Shown here one piece after another: positions 14,531 to 29,977 of a stretch of DNA of 64,000 bases. Source of the DNA: Labia minor (lineage: Eukaryota; Arthropoda; Insecta; Dermaptera; Spongiphoridae); contig OY720347.1 in assembly GCA_963082975.1 (NCBI GenBank), forward strand, positions 8,786,225-8,850,224, in the 5' to 3' direction. The notes below the pieces were generated by a model. That model had not been told where the DNA came from. It ran no database searches and worked only from the letters and a program-made list of their open reading frames with translations. The stretch's first letter is position 1. The number at the start of each line of letters is the position of its first letter. Made by a program: the position numbers and the translations under genes.

Positions 14531-17500
14531 ATCGTACGATGACCCTAGGTTTTCGGCATAAACAAATAATTATTCATCAGAAATATCAATAATATATTTT
14601 TTTTAATATTTTAATAATGTAAAATGAACGAATTTATTATTTTTTTTAAAACATTTCATTTTTAAATTTTACCGAAAATATTATGAAAGGTCATCTTAGG
14701 ATGACCCTACGTTTTCGGCATAAAAAAATAATTATTCATCAGAAATATCATTAATATATTTTTTTAATAATTTTATGATGTAAAATGAACGAATTTATTA
14801 TTTATTTTTAAAAATTTCATTTTTTAATTTTCCCGTAAAAATTATGAAAGGTCATCGTAGGATGACCCTAGGTTTTCGGCATAAAAAAATAATTATTCAT
14901 CAGAAATATCAATAATATATTTTTTTAATATTTTTATAATGTAAAATGAACGAATTTATTATTTTTTTTAAAACATTTAATTTTTTAATTTTACCGAAAA
15001 TATTATGAAAGGTCATCTTAGGATGACCCTAGGTTTTCGGCATAAAAAAATAATTATTCATCAGAAATATCAATAATATATTTTTTTTAATATTTTTATT
15101 ATGTAAAATGAACGAATTTATTATTTTTTTTAAAACATTTCATTTTTTAATTTTACCGAAAATATTATGAAAGGTCATCTTAGGATGACCCTACGTTTTC
15201 GGCATAAAAAAATAATTATTCATCAGAAATATCAATAATATATTTTTTTAATATTTTAATGATGTAAAATGAACGAATTTATTATTTATTTTTAAAAATT
15301 TCATTTTTTAATTTTCCCCTAAAAATTATGAAAGGTCATCGTAGGATGACCCTAGGTTTTAGGCATAAAAAAATAATTATTCATCAGAAATATCAATAAT
15401 ATATTTTTTTAATATTTTTATAATGTAAAATGAACGAATTTATTATTTATTTTTAAAAATTTCATTTTTTAATTTTCCCGTAAAAATTATGAAAGGTCAT
15501 CGTAGGATGACCCTAGGTTTTCGGCATAAAAAAATAATTATTCATCAGAAATATCAATAATATATTTTTTTAATATTTTTATGATGTAAAATGAAGAATT
15601 TATTATTTATTTTTAAAAATTTCATTTTTTAATTTTACCGTAAAAATTATGAAAGGTCATCTTAGGATGACCCTACGTTTTCGGCATAAAAAAATAATTA
15701 TTCATCAGAAATATCAATAATATATTTTTTTTTAATAATTTTATGATGTAAAATGAACGAATTTATTATTTTTTTTAAAACATTTCATTTTTTAATTTTA
15801 CCGAAAATATTATGAAAGGTCATCGTAGGATGACCCTAGGTTTTCGGCATAAAAAAATAATTATTTATCAGAAATATCAATAATATATTTTTTTAATAAT
15901 TTTATGGTGTAAAATGAACGAATTTATTATTTATTTTTAAAAATTTCATTTTTTAATTTTCCCGTAAAAATTATGAAAGGTCATCGTAGGATGACCCTAG
16001 GTTTACGGCATAAAAAAATAATTATTCATCAGAAATATCAATAATATATTTTTTTAATATTTTATAATGTAAAATGAACGAATTTATTATTTATTTTTAA
16101 AAATTTCATTTTTTAATTTTCCCGTAAAAATTATGAAAGGTCATCGTAGGATGACCCTAGGTTTTCGGCATAAAAAAATAATTATTCATCAGAAATATCA
16201 ATAATATATTTTTTTAATATTTTTATGATGTAAAATGAAGAATTTATTATTTATTTTTAAAAATTTCATTTTTTAATTTTACCGTAAAAATTATGAAAGG
16301 TCATCTTAGGATGACCCTACGTTTTCGGCATAAAAAAATAATTATTCATCAGAAATATCAATAATATATTTTTTTAATAATTTTATGATGTAAAATGAAC
16401 GAATTTATTAATTTTTTTAAAACATTTCATTTTTTAATTTTACCGAAAATATTATGAAAGGTCATCTTAGGATGACCCTACGTTTTCGGCATAAAAAAAT
16501 AATTATTTATCAGAAATATCAATAATATATTTTTTTAATAATTTTATGGTGTAAAATGAACGAATTTATTATTTATTTTTAAAAATTTCATTTTTTAATT
16601 TTCCCCTAAAAATTATGAAAGGTCATCGTACGATGACCCTAGGTTTTCGGCATAAACAAATAATTATTCATCAGAAATATCAATAATATATTTTTTTTAA
16701 TATTTTAATAATGTAAAATGAACGAATTTATTATTTTTTTTAAAACATTTCATTTTTAAATTTTACCGAAAATATTATGAAAGGTCATCTTAGGATGACC
16801 CTACGTTTTCGGCATAAAAAAATAATTATTCATCAGAAATATCATTAATATATTTTTTTAATAATTTTATGATGTAAAATGAACGAATTTATTATTTATT
16901 TTTAAAAATTTCATTTTTTAATTTTCCCGTAAAAATTATGAAAGGTCATCGTAGGATGACCCTAGGTTTTCGGCATAAAAAAATAATTATTCATCAGAAA
17001 TATCAATAATATATTTTTTTAATATTTTTATAATGTAAAATGAACGAATTTATTATTTTTTTTAAAACATTTAATTTTTTAATTTTACCGAAAATATTAT
17101 GAAAGGTCATCTTAGGATGACCCTAGGTTTTCGGAATAAAAAAATAATTATTCATCAGAAATATCAATAATATATTTTTTTTAATATTTTTATTATGTAA
17201 AATGAACGAATTTATTATTTTTTTTAAAACATTTCATTTTTTAATTTTACCGAAAATATTATGAAAGGTCATCTTAGGATGACCCTACGTTTTCGGCATA
17301 AAAAAATAATTATTCATCAGAAATATCAATAATATATTTTTTTAATATTTTAATGATGTAAAATGAACGAATTTATTATTTATTTTTAAAAATTTCATTT
17401 TTTAATTTTCCACTAAAAATTATGAAAGGTCATCGTAGGATGACCCTAGGTTTTAGGCATAAAAAAATAATTATTCATCAGAAATATCAATAATATATTT

Positions 17501-20500
17501 TTTTAATATTTTATAATGTAAAATGAACGAATTTATTATTTATTTTTAAAAATTTCATTTTTTAATTTTCCCGTAAAAATTATGAAAGGTCATCGTAGGA
17601 TGACCCTAGGTTTTCGGCATAAAAAAATAATTATTCATCAGAAATATCAATAATATATTTTTTTAATATTTTTATGATGTAAAATGAAGAATTTATTATT
17701 TATTTTTAAAAATTTCATTTTTTAATTTTCCCGTAAAAATTATGAAAGGTCATCGTAGGATGACCCTAGGTTTTCGGCATAAAAAAATAATTATTCATCA
17801 GAAATATCAATAATATATTTTTTTAATATTTTTATAATGTAAAATGAACGAATTTATTATTTTTTTTAAAACATTTAATTTTTTAATTTTACCGAAAATA
17901 TTATGAAAGGTCATCTTAGGATGACCCTAGGTTTTCGGCATAAAAAAATAATTATTCATCAGAAATATCAATAATATATTTTTTTTAATATTTTTATTAT
18001 GTAAAATGAACGAATTTATTATTTTTTTTAAAACATTTCATTTTTTAATTTTACCGAAAATATTATGAAAGGTCATCTTAGGATGACCCTACGTTTTCGG
18101 CATAAAAAAATAATTATTCATCAGAAATATCAATAATATATTTTTTTAATATTTTAATGATGTAAAATGAACGAATTTATTATTTATTTTTAAAAATTTC
18201 ATTTTTTAATTTTCCACTAAAAATTATGAAAGGTCATCGTAGGATGACCCTAGGTTTTAGGCATAAAAAAATAATTATTCATCAGAAATATCAATAATAT
18301 ATTTTTTTAATATTTTTATAATGTAAAATGAACGAATTTATTATTTATTTTTAAAAATTTCATTTTTTAATTTTCCCGTAAAAATTATGAAAGGTCATCG
18401 TAGGATGACCCTAGGTTTTCGGCATAAAAAAATAATTATTCATCAGAAATATCAATAATATATTTTTTTAATATTTTTATGATGTAAAATGAAGAATTTA
18501 TTATTTATTTTTAAAAATTTCATTTTTTAATTTTACCGTAAAAATTATGAAAGGTCATCTTAGGATGACCCTACGTTTTCGGCATAAAAAAATAATTATT
18601 CATCAGAAATATCAATAATATATTTTTTTAATAATTTTATGATGTAAAATGAACGAATTTATTATTTTTTTTAAAACATTTCATTTTTTAATTTTACCGA
18701 AAATATTATGAAAGGTCATCTTAGGATGACCCTACGTTTTCGGCATAAAAAAATAATTATTTATCAGAAATATCAATAATATATTTTTTTAATAATTTTA
18801 TGATGTAAAATGAACGAATTTATTATTTATTTTTAAAAATTTCATTTTTTAATTTTCCCGTAAAAATTATGAAAGGTCATCGTACGTACGATGACCCTAG
18901 GTTTTCGGCATAAACAAATAATTATTCATCAGAAATATCAATAATATATTTTTTTTAATATTTTAATAATGTAAAATGAACGAATTTATTATTTTTTTTA
19001 AAACATTTCATTTTTAAATTTTACCGAAAATATTATGAAAGGTCATCTTAGGATGACCCAACGTTTTCGGCATAAAAAAATAATTATTCATCAGAAATAT
19101 CATTAATATATTTTTTTAATAATTTTATGATGTAAAATGAACGAATTTATTATTATTTTTAAAAATTTCATTTTTTAATTTTCCCGTAAAAATTATGAAA
19201 GGTCATCGTAGGATGACCCTACGTTTTCGGCATAAAAAAATAATTATTTATCAGAAATATCAATAATATATTTTTTTAATAATTTTATGATGTAAAATGA
19301 ACGAATTTATTATTTATTTTTAAAAATTTCATTTTTTAATTTTCCCGTAAAAATTATGAAAGGTCATCGTACGTACGATGACCCTAGGTTTTCGGCATAA
19401 ACAAATAATTATTCATCAGAAATATCAATAATATATTTTTTTAATATTTTAATAATGTAAAATGAACGAATTTATTATTTTTTTTAAAACATTTCATTTT
19501 TAAATTTTACCGAAAATATTATGAAAGGTCATCTTAGGATGACCCAACGTTTTCGGCATAAAATAATAATTATTCATCAGAAATATCATTAATATATTTT
19601 TTTAATAATTTTATGATGTAAAATGAACGAATTTATTATTTATTTTTAAAAATTTCATTTTTTAATTTTCCCGTAAAAATTATGAAAGGTCATCGTAGGA
19701 TGACCCTAGGTTTTCGGCATAAAAAAATAATTATTCATCAGAAATATCAATAATATATTTTTTTAATATTTTTATAATGTAAAATGAACGAATTTATTAT
19801 TTTTTTTAAAACATTTAATTTTTTAATTTTACCGAAAATATTATGAAAGGTCATCTTAGGATGACCCTAGGTTTTCGGCATAAAAAAATAATTATTCATC
19901 AGAAATATCAATAATATATTTTTTTAATAATTTTATGATGTAAAATGAACGAATTTATTATTTATTTTTAAAAATTTCATTTTTTAATTTTCCCCTAAAA
20001 ATTATGAAATGTCATCGTACGATGACCCTAGGTTTTCGGCATAAACAAATAATTATTCATCAGAAATATCAATAATATATTTTTTTTAATATTTTAATAA
20101 TGTAAAATGAACGAATTTATTATTTTTTTTAAAACATTTCATTTTTAAATTTTACCGAAAATATTATGAAAGGTCATCTTAGGATGACCCTACGTTTTCG
20201 GCATAAAAAAATAATTATTCATCAGAAATATCATTAATATATTTTTTTAATAATTTTATGATGTAAAATGAACGAATTTATTATTTATTTTTAAAAATTT
20301 CATTTTTTAATTTTCACGTAAAAATTATGAAAGGTCATCGTAGGATGACCCTAGGTTTTCGGCATAAAAAAATAATTATTCATCAGAAATATCAATAATA
20401 TATTTTTTTAATATTTTTATAATGTAAAATGAACGAATTTATTATTTTTTTTAAAACATTTAATTTTTTAATTTTACCGAAAATATTATGAAAGGTCATC

Positions 20501-23500
20501 TTAGGATGACCCTAGGTTTTCGGCATAAAAAAATAATTATTCATCAGAAATATCAATAATATATTTTTTTTAATATTTTTATTATGTAAAATGAACGAAT
20601 TTATTATTTTTTTTAAAACATTTCATTTTTTAATTTTACCGAAAATATTATGAAAGGTCATCTTAGGATGACCCTACGTTTTCGGCATAAAAAAATAATT
20701 ATTCATCAGAAATATCAATAATATATTTTTTTAATATTTTAATGATGTAAAATGAACGAATTTATTATTTATTTTTAAAAATTTCATTTTTTAATTTTCC
20801 CCTAAAAATTATGAAAGGTCATCGTAGGATGACCCTAGGTTTTAGGCATAAAAAAATAATTATTCATCAGAAATATCAATAATATATTTTTTTAATATTT
20901 TTATAATGTAAAATGAACGAATTTATTATTTATTTTTAAAAATTTCATTTTTTAATTTTCCCGTAAAAATTATGAAAGGTCATCGTAGGATGACCCTAGG
21001 TTTTCGGCATAAAAAAATAATTATTCATCAGAAATATCAATAATATATTTTTTTAATATTTTTATGATGTAAAATGAAGAATTTATTATTTATTTTTAAA
21101 AATTTCATTTTTTAATTTTACCGTAAAAATTATGAAAGGTCATCTTAGGATGACCCTACGTTTTCGGCATAAAAAAATAATTATTCATCAGAAATATCAA
21201 TAATATATTTTTTTTTTAATAATTTTATGATGTAAAATGAACGAATTTATTATTTTTTTTAAAACATTTCATTTTTTAATTTTACCGAAAATATTATGAA
21301 AGGTCATCTTAGGATGACCCTACGTTTTCGGCATAAAAAAATAATTATTCATCAGAAATATCAATAATATATTTTTTTAATATTTTAATGATGTAAAATG
21401 AACGAATTTATTATTTATTTTTAAAAATTTCATTTTTTAATTTTCCACTAAAAATTATGAAAGGTCATCGTAGGATGACCCTAGGTTTTAGGCATAAAAA
21501 AATAATTATTCATCAGAAATATCAATAATATATTTTTTTAATATTTTTATAATGTAAAATGAACGAATTTATTATTTATTTTTAAAAATTTCATTTTTTA
21601 ATTTTCCCGTAAAAATTATGAAAGGTCATCGTAGGATGACCCTAGGTTTTCGGCATAAAAAAATAATTATTCATCAGAAATATCAATAATATATTTTTTT
21701 AATATTTTTATGATGTAAAATGAAGAATTTATTATTTATTTTTAAAAATTTCATTTTTTAATTTTACCGTAAAAATTATGAAAGGTCATCTTAGGATGAC
21801 CCTACGTTTTCGGCATAAAAAAATAATTATTCATCAGAAATATCAATAATATATTTTTTTAATAATTTTATGATGTAAAATGAACGAATTTATTATTTTT
21901 TTTAAAACATTTCATTTTTTAATTTTACCGAAAATATTATGAAAGGTCATCTTAGGATGACCCTACGTTTTCGGCATAAAAAAATAATTATTTATCAGAA
22001 ATATCAATAATATATTTTTTTAATAATTTTATGATGTAAAATGAACGAATTTATTATTTATTTTTAAAAATTTCATTTTTTAATTTTCCCGTAAAAATTA
22101 TGAAAGGTCATCGTACGTACGATGACCCTAGGTTTTCGGCATAAACAAATAATTATTCATCAGAAATATCAATAATATATTTTTTTTAATATTTTAATAA
22201 TGTAAAATGAACGAATTTATTATTTTTTTTAAAACATTTCATTTTTAAATTTTACCGAAAATATTATGAAAGGTCATCTTAGGATGACCCAACGTTTTCG
22301 GCATAAAAAAATAATTATTCATCAGAAATATCATTAATATATTTTTTTAATAATTTTATGATGTAAAATGAACGAATTTATTATTTATTTTTAAAAATTT
22401 CATTTTTTAATTTTCCCGTAAAAATTATGAAAGGTCATCGTAGGATGACCCTAGGTTTTCGGCATAAAAAAATAATTATTCATCAGAAATATCAATAATA
22501 TATTTTTTTAATATTTTTATAATGTAAAATGAACGAATTTATTATTTTTTTTAAAACATTTAATTTTTTAATTTTACCGAAAATATTATGAAAGGTCATC
22601 TTAGGATGACCCTAGGTTTTCGGCATAAAAAAATAATTATTCATCAGAAATATCAATAATATATTTTTTTAATAATTTTATGATGTAAAATGAACGAATT
22701 TATTATTTATTTTTAAAAATTTCATTTTTTAATTTTCCCCTAAAAATTATGAAATGTCATCGTACGATGACCCTAGGTTTTCGGCATAAACAAATAATTA
22801 TTCATCAGAAATATCAATAATATATTTTTTTTAATATTTTAATAATGTAAAATGAACGAATTTATTATTTTTTTTAAAACATTTCATTTTTAAATTTTAC
22901 CGAAAATATTATGAAAGGTCATCTTAGGATGACCCTACGTTTTCGGCATAAAAAAATAATTATTCATCAGAAATATCATTAATATATTTTTTTAATAATT
23001 TTATGATGTAAAATGAACGAATTTATTATTTATTTTTAAAAATTTCATTTTTTAATTTTCCCGTAAAAATTATGAAAGGTCATCGTAGGATGACCCTAGG
23101 TTTTCGGCATAAAAAAATAATTATTCATCAGAAATATCAATAATATATTTTTTTAATATTTTTATAATGTAAAATGAACGAATTTATTATTTTTTTTAAA
23201 ACATTTAATTTTTTAATTTTACCGAAAATATTATGAAAGGTCATCTTAGGATGACCCTAGGTTTTCGGCATAAAAAAATAATTATTCATCAGAAATATCA
23301 ATAATATATTTTTTTTAATATTTTTATTATGTAAAATGAACGAATTTATTATTTTTTTTAAAACATTTCATTTTTTAATTTTACCGAAAATATTATGAAA
23401 GGTCATCTTAGGATGACCCTACGTTTTCGGCATAAAAAAATAATTATTCATCAGAAATATCAATAATATATTTTTTTAATATTTTAATGATGTAAAATGA

Positions 23501-24169
23501 ACGAATTTATTATTTATTTTTAAAAATTTCATTTTTTAATTTTCCCCTAAAAATTATGAAAGGTCATCGTAGGATGACCCTAGGTTTTAGGCATAAAAAA
23601 ATAATTATTCATCAGAAATATCAATAATATATTTTTTTAATATTTTTATAATGTAAAATGAACGAATTTATTATTTATTTTTAAAAATTTCATTTTTTAA
23701 TTTTCCCGTAAAAATTATGAAAGGTCATCGTAGGATGACCCTAGGTTTTCGGCATAAAAAAATAATTATTCATCAGAAATATCAATAATATATTTTTTTA
23801 ATATTTTTATGATGTAAAATGAAGAATTTATTATTTATTTTTAAAAATTTCATTTTTTAATTTTACCGTAAAAATTATGAAAGGTCATCTTAGGATGACC
23901 CTACGTTTTCGGCATAAAAAAATAATTATTCATCAGAAATATCAATAATATATTTTTTTTTAATAATTTTATGATGTAAAATGAACGAATTTATTATTTT
24001 TTTTAAAACATTTCATTTTTTAATTTTACCGAAAATATTATGAAAGGTCATCGTAGGATGACCCTAGGTTTTCGGCATAAAAAAATAATTATTTATCAGA
24101 AATATCAATAATATATTTTTTTAATAATTTTATGGTGTAAAATGAACGAATTTATTATTTATTTTTAAA

Positions 24170-27100
24170 AATTTCATTTTTTAATTTTCCCGTAAAAATT
24201 ATGAAAGGTCATCGTAGGATGACCCTAGGTTTACGGCATAAAAAAATAATTATTCATCAGAAATATCAATAATATATTTTTTTAATATTTTATAATGTAA
24301 AATGAACGAATTTATTATTTATTTTTAAAAATTTCATTTTTTAATTTTCCCGTAAAAATTATGAAAGGTCATCGTAGGATGACCCTAGGTTTTCGGCATA
24401 AAAAAATAATTATTCATCAGAAATATCAATAATATATTTTTTTAATATTTTTATGATGTAAAATGAAGAATTTATTATTTATTTTTAAAAATTTCATTTT
24501 TTAATTTTACCGTAAAAATTATGAAAGGTCATCTTAGGATGACCCTACGTTTTCGGCATAAAAAAATAATTATTCATCAGAAATATCAATAATATATTTT
24601 TTTAATAATTTTATGATGTAAAATGAACGAATTTATTAATTTTTTTAAAACATTTCATTTTTTAATTTTACCGAAAATATTATGAAAGGTCATCTTAGGA
24701 TGACCCTACGTTTTCGGCATAAAAAAATAATTATTTATCAGAAATATCAATAATATATTTTTTTAATAATTTTATGGTGTAAAATGAACGAATTTATTAT
24801 TTATTTTTAAAAATTTCATTTTTTAATTTTCCCCTAAAAATTATGAAAGGTCATCGTACGATGACCCTAGGTTTTCGGCATAAACAAATAATTATTCATC
24901 AGAAATATCAATAATATATTTTTTTTAATATTTTAATAATGTAAAATGAACGAATTTATTATTTTTTTTAAAACATTTCATTTTTAAATTTTACCGAAAA
25001 TATTATGAAAGGTCATCTTAGGATGACCCTACGTTTTCGGCATAAAAAAATAATTATTCATCAGAAATATCATTAATATATTTTTTTAATAATTTTATGA
25101 TGTAAAATGAACGAATTTATTATTTATTTTTAAAAATTTCATTTTTTAATTTTCCCGTAAAAATTATGAAAGGTCATCGTAGGATGACCCTAGGTTTTCG
25201 GCATAAAAAAATAATTATTCATCAGAAATATCAATAATATATTTTTTTAATATTTTTATAATGTAAAATGAACGAATTTATTATTTTTTTTAAAACATTT
25301 AATTTTTTAATTTTACCGAAAATATTATGAAAGGTCATCTTAGGATGACCCTAGGTTTTCGGAATAAAAAAATAATTATTCATCAGAAATATCAATAATA
25401 TATTTTTTTTAATATTTTTATTATGTAAAATGAACGAATTTATTATTTTTTTTAAAACATTTCATTTTTTAATTTTACCGAAAATATTATGAAAGGTCAT
25501 CTTAGGATGACCCTACGTTTTCGGCATAAAAAAATAATTATTCATCAGAAATATCAATAATATATTTTTTTAATATTTTAATGATGTAAAATGAACGAAT
25601 TTATTATTTATTTTTAAAAATTTCATTTTTTAATTTTCCACTAAAAATTATGAAAGGTCATCGTAGGATGACCCTAGGTTTTAGGCATAAAAAAATAATT
25701 ATTCATCAGAAATATCAATAATATATTTTTTTAATATTTTATAATGTAAAATGAACGAATTTATTATTTATTTTTAAAAATTTCATTTTTTAATTTTCCC
25801 GTAAAAATTATGAAAGGTCATCGTAGGATGACCCTAGGTTTTCGGCATAAAAAAATAATTATTCATCAGAAATATCAATAATATATTTTTTTAATATTTT
25901 TATGATGTAAAATGAAGAATTTATTATTTATTTTTAAAAATTTCATTTTTTAATTTTACCGTAAAAATTATGAAAGGTCATCTTAGGATGACCCTACGTT
26001 TTCGGCATAAAAAAATAATTATTCATCAGAAATATCAATAATATATTTTTTTAATAATTTTATGATGTAAAATGAACGAATTTATTAATTTTTTTAAAAC
26101 ATTTCATTTTTTAATTTTACCGAAAATATTATGAAAGGTCATCTTAGGATGACCCTACGTTTTCGGCATAAAAAAATAATTATTTATCAGAAATATCAAT
26201 AATATATTTTTTTAATAATTTTATGGTGTAAAATGAACGAATTTATTATTTATTTTTAAAAATTTCATTTTTTAATTTTCCCCTAAAAATTATGAAAGGT
26301 CATCGTACGATGACCCTAGGTTTTCGGCATAAACAAATAATTATTCATCAGAAATATCAATAATATATTTTTTTTAATATTTTAATAATGTAAAATGAAC
26401 GAATTTATTATTTTTTTTAAAACATTTCATTTTTTAATTTTACCGAAAATATTATGAAAGGTCATCTTAGGATGACCCTACGTTTTCGGCATAAAAAAAT
26501 AATTATTCATCAGAAATATCATTAATATATTTTTTTAATAATTTTATGATGTAAAATGAACGAATTTATTATTTATTTTTAAAAATTTCATTTTTTAATT
26601 TTCCCGTAAAAATTATGAAAGGTCATCGTAGGATGACCCTAGGTTTTCGGCATAAAAAAATAATTATTCATCAGAAATATCAATAATATATTTTTTTAAT
26701 ATTTTTATAATGTAAAATGAACGAATTTATTATTTTTTTTAAAACATTTAATTTTTTAATTTTACCGAAAATATTATGAAAGGTCATCTTAGGATGACCC
26801 TAGGTTTTCGGCATAAAAAAATAATTATTCATCAGAAATATCAATAATATATTTTTTTTAATATTTTTATTATGTAAAATGAACGAATTTATTATTTTTT
26901 TTAAAACATTTCATTTTTTAATTTTACCGAAAATATTATGAAAGGTCATCTTAGGATGACCCTACGTTTTCGGCATAAAAAAATAATTATTCATCAGAAA
27001 TATCAATAATATATTTTTTTAATATTTTAATGATGTAAAATGAACGAATTTATTATTTATTTTTAAAAATTTCATTTTTTAATTTTCCACTAAAAATTAT

Positions 27101-28400
27101 GAAAGGTCATCGTAGGATGACCCTAGGTTTTAGGCATAAAAAAATAATTATTCATCAGAAATATCAATAATATATTTTTTTAATATTTTTATAATGTAAA
27201 ATGAACGAATTTATTATTTATTTTTAAAAATTTCATTTTTTAATTTTCCCGTAAAAATTATGAAAGGTCATCGTAGGATGACCCTAGGTTTTCGGCATAA
27301 AAAAATAATTATTCATCAGAAATATCAATAATATATTTTTTTAATATTTTTATGATGTAAAATGAAGAATTTATTATTTATTTTTAAAAATTTCATTTTT
27401 TAATTTTACCGTAAAAATTATGAAAGGTCATCTTAGGATGACCCTACGTTTTCGGCATAAAAAAATAATTATTCATCAGAAATATCAATAATATATTTTT
27501 TTAATAATTTTATGATGTAAAATGAACGAATTTATTATTTTTTTTAAAACATTTCATTTTTTAATTTTACCGAAAATATTATGAAAGGTCATCTTAGGAT
27601 GACCCTACGTTTTCGGCATAAAAAAATAATTATTTATCAGAAATATCAATAATATATTTTTTTAATAATTTTATGATGTAAAATGAACGAATTTATTATT
27701 TATTTTTAAAAATTTCATTTTTTAATTTTCCCGTAAAAATTATGAAAGGTCATCGTACGTACGATGACCCTAGGTTTTCGGCATAAACAAATAATTATTC
27801 ATCAGAAATATCAATAATATATTTTTTTAATATTTTAATAATGTAAAATGAACGAATTTATTATTTTTTTTAAAACATTTCATTTTTAAATTTTACCGAA
27901 AATATTATGAAAGGTCATCTTAGGATGACCCAACGTTTTCGGCATAAAATAATAATTATTCATCAGAAATATCATTAATATATTTTTTTAATAATTTTAT
28001 GATGTAAAATGAACGAATTTATTATTTATTTTTAAAAATTTCATTTTTTAATTTTCCCGTAAAAATTATGAAAGGTCATCGTAGGATGACCCTAGGTTTT
28101 CGGCATAAAAAAATAATTATTCATCAGAAATATCAATAATATATTTTTTTAATATTTTTATAATGTAAAATGAACGAATTTATTATTTTTTTTAAAACAT
28201 TTAATTTTTTAATTTTACCGAAAATATTATGAAAGGTCATCTTAGGATGACCCTAGGTTTTCGGCATAAAAAAATAATTATTCATCAGAAATATCAATAA
28301 TATATTTTTTTAATAATTTTATGATGTAAAATGAACGAATTTATTATTTATTTTTAAAAATTTCATTTTTTAATTTTCCCCTAAAAATTATGAAATGTCA
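24170..28400. repeat. Higher-order repeat block, copy 2 of the 13,870-bp shifted pair
   Basis: Carries the same ordered set of rare satellite variants as 10,300-14,530. It also shares GGTTTACGGC and GGAATAAAA variants with 15,960-17,700 at a shift of 8,229 bp, which is close to three times 2,743 bp (17 units). It therefore belongs to a nested hierarchy, not a single duplication. Confidence 0.85.
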
Positions 28401-29977
28401 TCGTACGATGACCCTAGGTTTTCGGCATAAACAAATAATTATTCATCAGAAATATCAATAATATATTTTTTTTAATATTTTAATAATGTAAAATGAACGA
28501 ATTTATTATTTTTTTTAAAACATTTCATTTTTAAATTTTACCGAAAATATTATGAAAGGTCATCTTAGGATGACCCTACGTTTTCGGCATAAAAAAATAA
28601 TTATTCATCAGAAATATCATTAATATATTTTTTTAATAATTTTATGATGTAAAATGAACGAATTTATTATTTATTTTTAAAAATTTCATTTTTTAATTTT
28701 CACGTAAAAATTATGAAAGGTCATCGTAGGATGACCCTAGGTTTTCGGCATAAAAAAATAATTATTCATCAGAAATATCAATAATATATTTTTTTAATAT
28801 TTTTATAATGTAAAATGAACGAATTTATTATTTTTTTTAAAACATTTAATTTTTTAATTTTACCGAAAATATTATGAAAGGTCATCTTAGGATGACCCTA
28901 GGTTTTCGGCATAAAAAAATAATTATTCATCAGAAATATCAATAATATATTTTTTTTAATATTTTTATTATGTAAAATGAACGAATTTATTATTTTTTTT
29001 AAAACATTTCATTTTTTAATTTTACCGAAAATATTATGAAAGGTCATCTTAGGATGACCCTACGTTTTCGGCATAAAAAAATAATTATTCATCAGAAATA
29101 TCAATAATATATTTTTTTAATATTTTAATGATGTAAAATGAACGAATTTATTATTTATTTTTAAAAATTTCATTTTTTAATTTTCCCCTAAAAATTATGA
29201 AAGGTCATCGTAGGATGACCCTAGGTTTTAGGCATAAAAAAATAATTATTCATCAGAAATATCAATAATATATTTTTTTAATATTTTTATAATGTAAAAT
29301 GAACGAATTTATTATTTATTTTTAAAAATTTCATTTTTTAATTTTCCCGTAAAAATTATGAAAGGTCATCGTAGGATGACCCTAGGTTTTCGGCATAAAA
29401 AAATAATTATTCATCAGAAATATCAATAATATATTTTTTTAATATTTTTATGATGTAAAATGAAGAATTTATTATTTATTTTTAAAAATTTCATTTTTTA
29501 ATTTTACCGTAAAAATTATGAAAGGTCATCTTAGGATGACCCTACGTTTTCGGCATAAAAAAATAATTATTCATCAGAAATATCAATAATATATTTTTTT
29601 TTTAATAATTTTATGATGTAAAATGAACGAATTTATTATTTTTTTTAAAACATTTCATTTTTTAATTTTACCGAAAATATTATGAAAGGTCATCGTAGGA
29701 TGACCCTAGGTTTTCGGCATAAAAAAATAATTATTCATCAGAAATATCAATAATATATTTTTTTAATATTTTTATGATGTAAAATGAAGAAATTATTATT
29801 TATTTTTAAAAATTTCATTTTTTAATTTTACCGTAAAAATTATGAAAGTTCATCTTAGGATGACCCTACGTTTTCGGCATAAAAAAATAATTATTCATCA
29901 GAAATATCAATAATATATTTTTTTAATAATTTTATGATGTAAAATGAACGAATTTATTATTTTTTTTAAAACATTTC

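Larger units (their letters stand above)
1..29977. repeat. Tandem satellite array, about 161-bp unit, dyad in each unit
   Basis: Head-to-tail repeats with a period of 160-161 bp; the GGTCATC core falls at 51, 211, 372, 533 and 694. About 185 units fit, and the array runs off the left end of the window. Each unit has a long A/T section, then AAAGGTCATC, a 4-8 base linker and GATGACCC, then CCTAGG or CCTACG and a TTTTCGGCAT block. Linkers seen are GTAG, TTAG, GTAC, GTACGTAC, ATAG and TGAG, while the arms stay complementary. Two main unit classes intermingle (TTTCCCGTAAAAATT with a GTAG linker; TTTTACCGAAAATATT mostly with a TTAG linker). Variant units recur at fixed long spacings, which shows higher-order structure. 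No open reading frame of note lies here. A centromeric or pericentromeric location is inferred from the size and organisation only; I see no CENP-B box. Confidence 0.97.

Noticed and set aside
1-29977. Possible CRISPR array because of regular palindromic repeats
   Set aside because: Repeats are 161 bp and contiguous, with no unique spacers and no cas genes, and the DNA is eukaryotic.
1-29977. Possible telomere because TTAGG occurs in the units
   Set aside because: TTAGG appears once per unit as the dyad linker, not as a tandem TTAGG array.
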